From the NCBI GenBank assembly GCA_900772415.1, contig CAAHEC010000061.1, forward strand, positions 1-11,702: a stretch of 11,702 bases of DNA. Reading direction: 5' to 3'. A program made the translations under genes and the position numbers. This DNA comes from Bacilli bacterium (GTDB lineage: Bacteria > Bacillota_I > Bacilli_A > RF39 > UBA660). Positions 9,481 to 11,702 of this stretch are shown in pieces (position 1 is the first letter of the stretch; every line of letters starts with the position of its first letter). The notes under the pieces are model-generated. The model saw only the letters and a program-made list of their open reading frames with translations. It did no database searches and had not been told where the DNA came from.

Positions 9481-10011
9481 TCATTCACTTTCACTAACAC
9501 TTATTTCTTCTACTCTATCAGCAATCAATGGATGTGTAGATTTAATTGTTTTTTGAATATGTTTATGCTACTTAACTTTTTAAATCTTTTCTTCCTTTAC
9601 TTCCTTTGGTGGTTCTGGTTCTTTATCTTCTTTATCTTCCTTTACTGGTGTGTTGTTGTCAATTCGGTCATTTTATTATTTTGTATATTCAGCAAGTAAG
9701 TCTTTAATATCATCCTTTGTTAAGTATGGTTATTTTGGTGTATCTTATTTATCAGTCTTTTCTTCAACATTTTCTTCCTTCTATTCCTTCTTGCCTCCAT
9801 GTGCTTCATAAAAACTTCTCAACATTTATAATTCCTCTTATTCCTTTTATCTTTATTCCTTCTTAGCTTTCTTGCCTTCTTACATTCTCTTTACATCTAA
9901 GTCCTTTTCTTCTTATGTCTTTATTTTTTGTTATCTCCATTTGCCATTTTTACATAGCTTCCATTCATATCCTTCTTTAAGTGCTCTATCTGGTTTTGGT
10001 GGTACTGTCAT
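9481..10011 (-). CDS. Small, highly charged Lys/Glu-rich protein, unknown (176 aa)
   Basis: The frame runs from ATG 10011 to TGA (complement of 9481-9483). The N-terminal 30 residues form the only motif-like part: MTVPPKPDRALKEGYEW, then LCKNGKWRQQ, with conserved-looking aromatic, Cys and basic residues. The rest is mostly Lys, Glu and Gln: a basic helix at about 35-75, then an acidic/basic low-complexity part rich in PxxKED. It ends with an acidic Ser/Glu tail (ISVSESE). It is probably largely disordered or coiled, with no membrane segment or signal peptide. I do not recognise it. A nucleic-acid-associated or scaffold-like role is possible from charge alone. It lies 39 bp downstream of another small gene on the same strand. 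Its own T7 + 11-nt signal argues for separate transcription. Confidence 0.65.
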
Positions 10012-10029
10012 TTCTTTACTCTAAAAAAA
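10012..10029 (-). promoter_or_regulatory. T7 + 11-nt promoter-like signal of the charged protein gene
   Basis: On the minus strand TTTTTTT (complement of 10023-10029), AGAGTAAAGAA (11 nt), then ATG 10011. Its last eight bases before the ATG (GTAAAGAA) are identical to those of the next signal at 10498-10515, and the T-run length is also the same. Confidence 0.65.
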
Positions 10030-10050
10030 TTATATTGAGGAGCAACAGAT

Positions 10051-10497
10051 TCAAAATTATAGATCAAATCTTGTGTCTCTGAAAAGTGCTTCTAAATTTA
10101 ATTTTTTGTATTCAAGTTATGGTATGGATGTAATTATACGCTTATAGTACTTATAAACTGTATTGTCCTTTGTGTATTATTCCTATTAATTTTAAACACA
10201 AATTCTAATTTAACCTTTTCTATAAGTTTTGATTGTCATGAATAAATCATCTGGAACTTCTTTATTAAGTTTGTTATCAGCAATAAGTAATATCTTAACT
10301 AAAATTTGATTGTTCTTTGTTTATTTAATAGTCTTACCATAGATATTTACAAATTATGAATCTTGGAATCTTTCCATTATTTAATTTATAGAAGTGAAGT
10401 TTAACTTATTGACAATAGTTGATAATACAGTTTCAACACTATCCTCGTTGGTTATAATTTCATTTTATAAGTTTTAATTGTTCTCGATATCGGCCAT
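10051..10497 (-). CDS. Small protein of unknown function (148 aa)
   Basis: ATG 10497 to TGA (complement of 10051-10053). I do not recognise the family. The sequence looks like a compact mixed alpha/beta protein. An acidic, Asn/Gln-rich N-terminus (MADIENNQNLQNEIITNED) is followed by a helix (SVETVLSTIVNKLNFTS). Then come hydrophobic strands (QILVKILLIAD), a stretch of basic and Tyr residues (KTYRKGQIRICVQ) and a C-terminal part (RIITSIPQLEYKKLNLEALF). It has one Cys, and no metal site, membrane span or signal is visible. It lies between the integrase gene (37-bp gap) and the charged-protein gene (39-bp gap), all on the minus strand. The start is fixed by T7 + 11 nt. Its position next to the integrase might hint at a DNA-transaction role, but nothing in the sequence proves it. 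Confidence 0.65.
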
Positions 10498-10515
10498 TTC
10501 TTTACGACAAAAAAA
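10498..10515 (-). promoter_or_regulatory. T7 + 11-nt promoter-like signal of the 148-aa gene
   Basis: On the minus strand TTTTTTT (complement of 10509-10515), GTCGTAAAGAA (11 nt), then ATG 10497. It fills most of the 37-bp gap after the integrase stop codon. Confidence 0.65.
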
Positions 10516-10534
10516 TGAAGAAATTTTATGATTA

Positions 10535-11702
10535 TCAATGTATGTTATAAACATTCATACTATTTGGATTTTTATAAGTTTTAAACCAAAATTCTTTTTC
10601 AGCTTCATTTAGTTCCAATCTATTTTATCTTAACTACTTTTACATAACATATGCTGTATGTTTATCATCTAATTAGCATTAATAATATCTATTCTCATAA
10701 ATTGCGTCTGTAAAGTCTTTTAATGATACTGCTTTTTAAAAATTATTATTTGGCAATTTTATGTAAGCTGAATTTATTTTTTAAAATGTGAAATAACTAG
10801 TAGGTTCAACTTCTAATGGATTGTATTGTACTTCTTCTTATTTTGTAACTTCTTACAGTTCAAATCCTTTTCTAAAATAAACTGGTAAAGTCATAACTTT
10901 TGGAATATAGTTTATATTCTCACCTCTTTTATCATCTGCTTGTTTATATAGTTTGGCATCAAAATTCATTGGCACTAATAGATAGTATTAATTAAGTCTA
11001 TTAATAATTTTATAAAGGCTATTACTAAATCTATGGTATCTGTGTTTTTCTAATTTTTCTTTCTTTAATCTTATTTTGACTATATCACCAATTTACCATT
11101 TGAAAGTGTCAGTATTAATTCTGTTTTCCAACTTGAATTAGTTTTCATTTCTTATCTGTTAATTTCTAATTTAAACTTGTTCTTCTGTAACTTTAATTGG
11201 TGGCACTTTATAAGCTATAACTGGTCTAACGAAATTCTACATTTACATAAAATCTTTTAGAATCTTATCTATAGGAACATCTTTGTTTTATAAAAGGTCT
11301 TGTTTAACATCTGTTATTTTATCTAACTCTCTGAAAACAAAATCTCTCAATACACGACACATTGAGTTAATTCCTGATAGTGCTAAATGGTCATTTGTCT
11401 AAGCTGGTATTTAGAAATGTTCTATGTCGTACTCATCTAAGGCATTTTCAAATTTACCTTAAAATTCTGTTCCTTAATCTGTTTTAATTAAGTGAATGTC
11501 TATCTCCTCATTTAGTTTGGCTAATTCATTTACATAATTAACAAAATGCTCAACAGTTTTGTAGGTATTGTCCTTTGATGTTGCTTCAACATATGTTAGG
11601 TGAGTTGCTTAATTGTAATACATGACAACATTTATTTAATAAAAATTTACTGTATAACGATTAGAGGCTATCATTACTGAATCAGCAGCCCAAAAATAGT
11701 AA
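10535..11702 (-). CDS. Retrovirus-type (rve/DDE) integrase, Tlr/Polinton-like, N-terminus outside window
   Basis: The last 388 residues are visible; the gene enters from the right edge and stops at TGA (complement of 10535-10537). The family joins element DNA ends to the host chromosome. Near the edge, WAADSVMIASNRYT carries the first catalytic Asp (visible residue 7). HLIKTDQGTEFQGKF carries the second (residue 75). The third acidic position, expected 35 residues later, falls in HLALSGINSMCRVLRDF. There residues 111-113 are Ile-Asn-Ser and no Glu is present, so strand transfer may be lost. After the catalytic core, FKWQIGDIVKIRL through YKIINRLNQYYLLVP matches the C-terminal SH3-like DNA-binding domain of retroelement integrases (vGd.V, then y.I). 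About 150 further residues of unknown role end the protein. The N-terminal zinc-binding region, if any, is off-window. Gln is often TAA/TAG. Family assignment is firm; activity is doubtful. Confidence 0.85.

Larger units (their letters stand above)
1..11702. mobile_element. Internal part of a Polinton/Tlr-like virus-like transposon (ciliate germline type)
   Basis: Nine dense genes read through the whole window under the TAA/TAG = Gln code. They include a DDE-type (rve) integrase, an A32-like packaging ATPase, a large candidate capsid protein and several fibre-like coiled-coil proteins. An integrase together with a packaging ATPase is the hallmark of Polinton/Maverick elements and Polinton-like viruses. 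The Tlr elements of the Tetrahymena micronuclear genome are ciliate members of this class. Gaps of 12 to 83 bp and shared promoter-like signals are also virus-like. Neither end is visible: there are no terminal inverted repeats or target-site duplications, and both outermost genes are cut by the window. No polymerase B or protease gene is seen here. The alternative is a free or integrated DNA virus of a ciliate using this code. Confidence 0.8.

Noticed and set aside
2..11701. Massive pseudogenisation by TAA/TAG stops
   Set aside because: TGA is absent from the long frames while TAA/TAG are frequent, occur in Gln-like contexts and alternate with CAA/CAG in repeats. This is code reassignment, not decay.
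1..11702. tRNA, rRNA, CRISPR array, terminal inverted repeats, replication origin
   Set aside because: No cloverleaf with matching arms, regularly spaced repeats, or matching ends were seen on either strand. Telling an origin from background in DNA this A/T-rich would need computation.

Overview
This window reads coherently only under the ciliate nuclear genetic code, where TAA and TAG encode glutamine and only TGA stops. With standard stops there is almost nothing longer than about 70 codons. With the ciliate code the whole 11.7 kb resolves into nine tightly packed genes, seven complete and two cut by the window edges. The DNA is very A+T-rich. The code, the composition and the gene content (retrovirus-type integrase, A32-like packaging ATPase, large structural proteins) point to a virus-like transposon of the Polinton/Maverick or Polinton-like virus class in a ciliate. 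The Tlr elements of the Tetrahymena germline (micronuclear) genome are the best match I know of. That assignment is inference; no database search was possible.

Layout. Left block, + strand: C-terminal part of a beta-rich, fibre-like protein (2-523); packaging ATPase (574-1656); a 1,039-residue Gln-rich coiled-coil protein (1718-4837); a 157-residue helical protein (4885-5358). Centre: an 873-residue protein on the - strand (5408-8029), a candidate major capsid protein, converging on the left block. It is divergent from a 451-residue coiled-coil protein on the + strand (8113-9468). Right block, - strand: a small, highly charged protein (9481-10011), a small unknown protein (10051-10497) and the C-terminal part of an integrase that runs off the right edge (10535-11702).

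Gaps between genes are only 12 to 83 bp, as in a compact virus genome. They carry recurrent signals. Six of the seven complete genes have a run of 5-7 T (on the coding strand), then exactly 11 nt, then the ATG; the 11 nt usually end in TAAAnAA. The ATPase has a looser version with 14 nt. This resembles poxvirus-type late promoters and fixes most of the starts. Palindromes lie in the divergent gap and in one convergent gap.

Together the genes suggest integration (integrase), genome packaging (ATPase) and a particle with fibre-like proteins (candidate capsid protein, coiled-coil and beta-rich proteins). No DNA polymerase B, maturation protease or terminal inverted repeat is visible, so the window is probably internal to a larger element. 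The integrase appears to lack the third catalytic acidic residue, which may mean this copy cannot integrate by itself. No tRNA, rRNA or CRISPR was seen, and no stretch over 300 bp lacks a gene.
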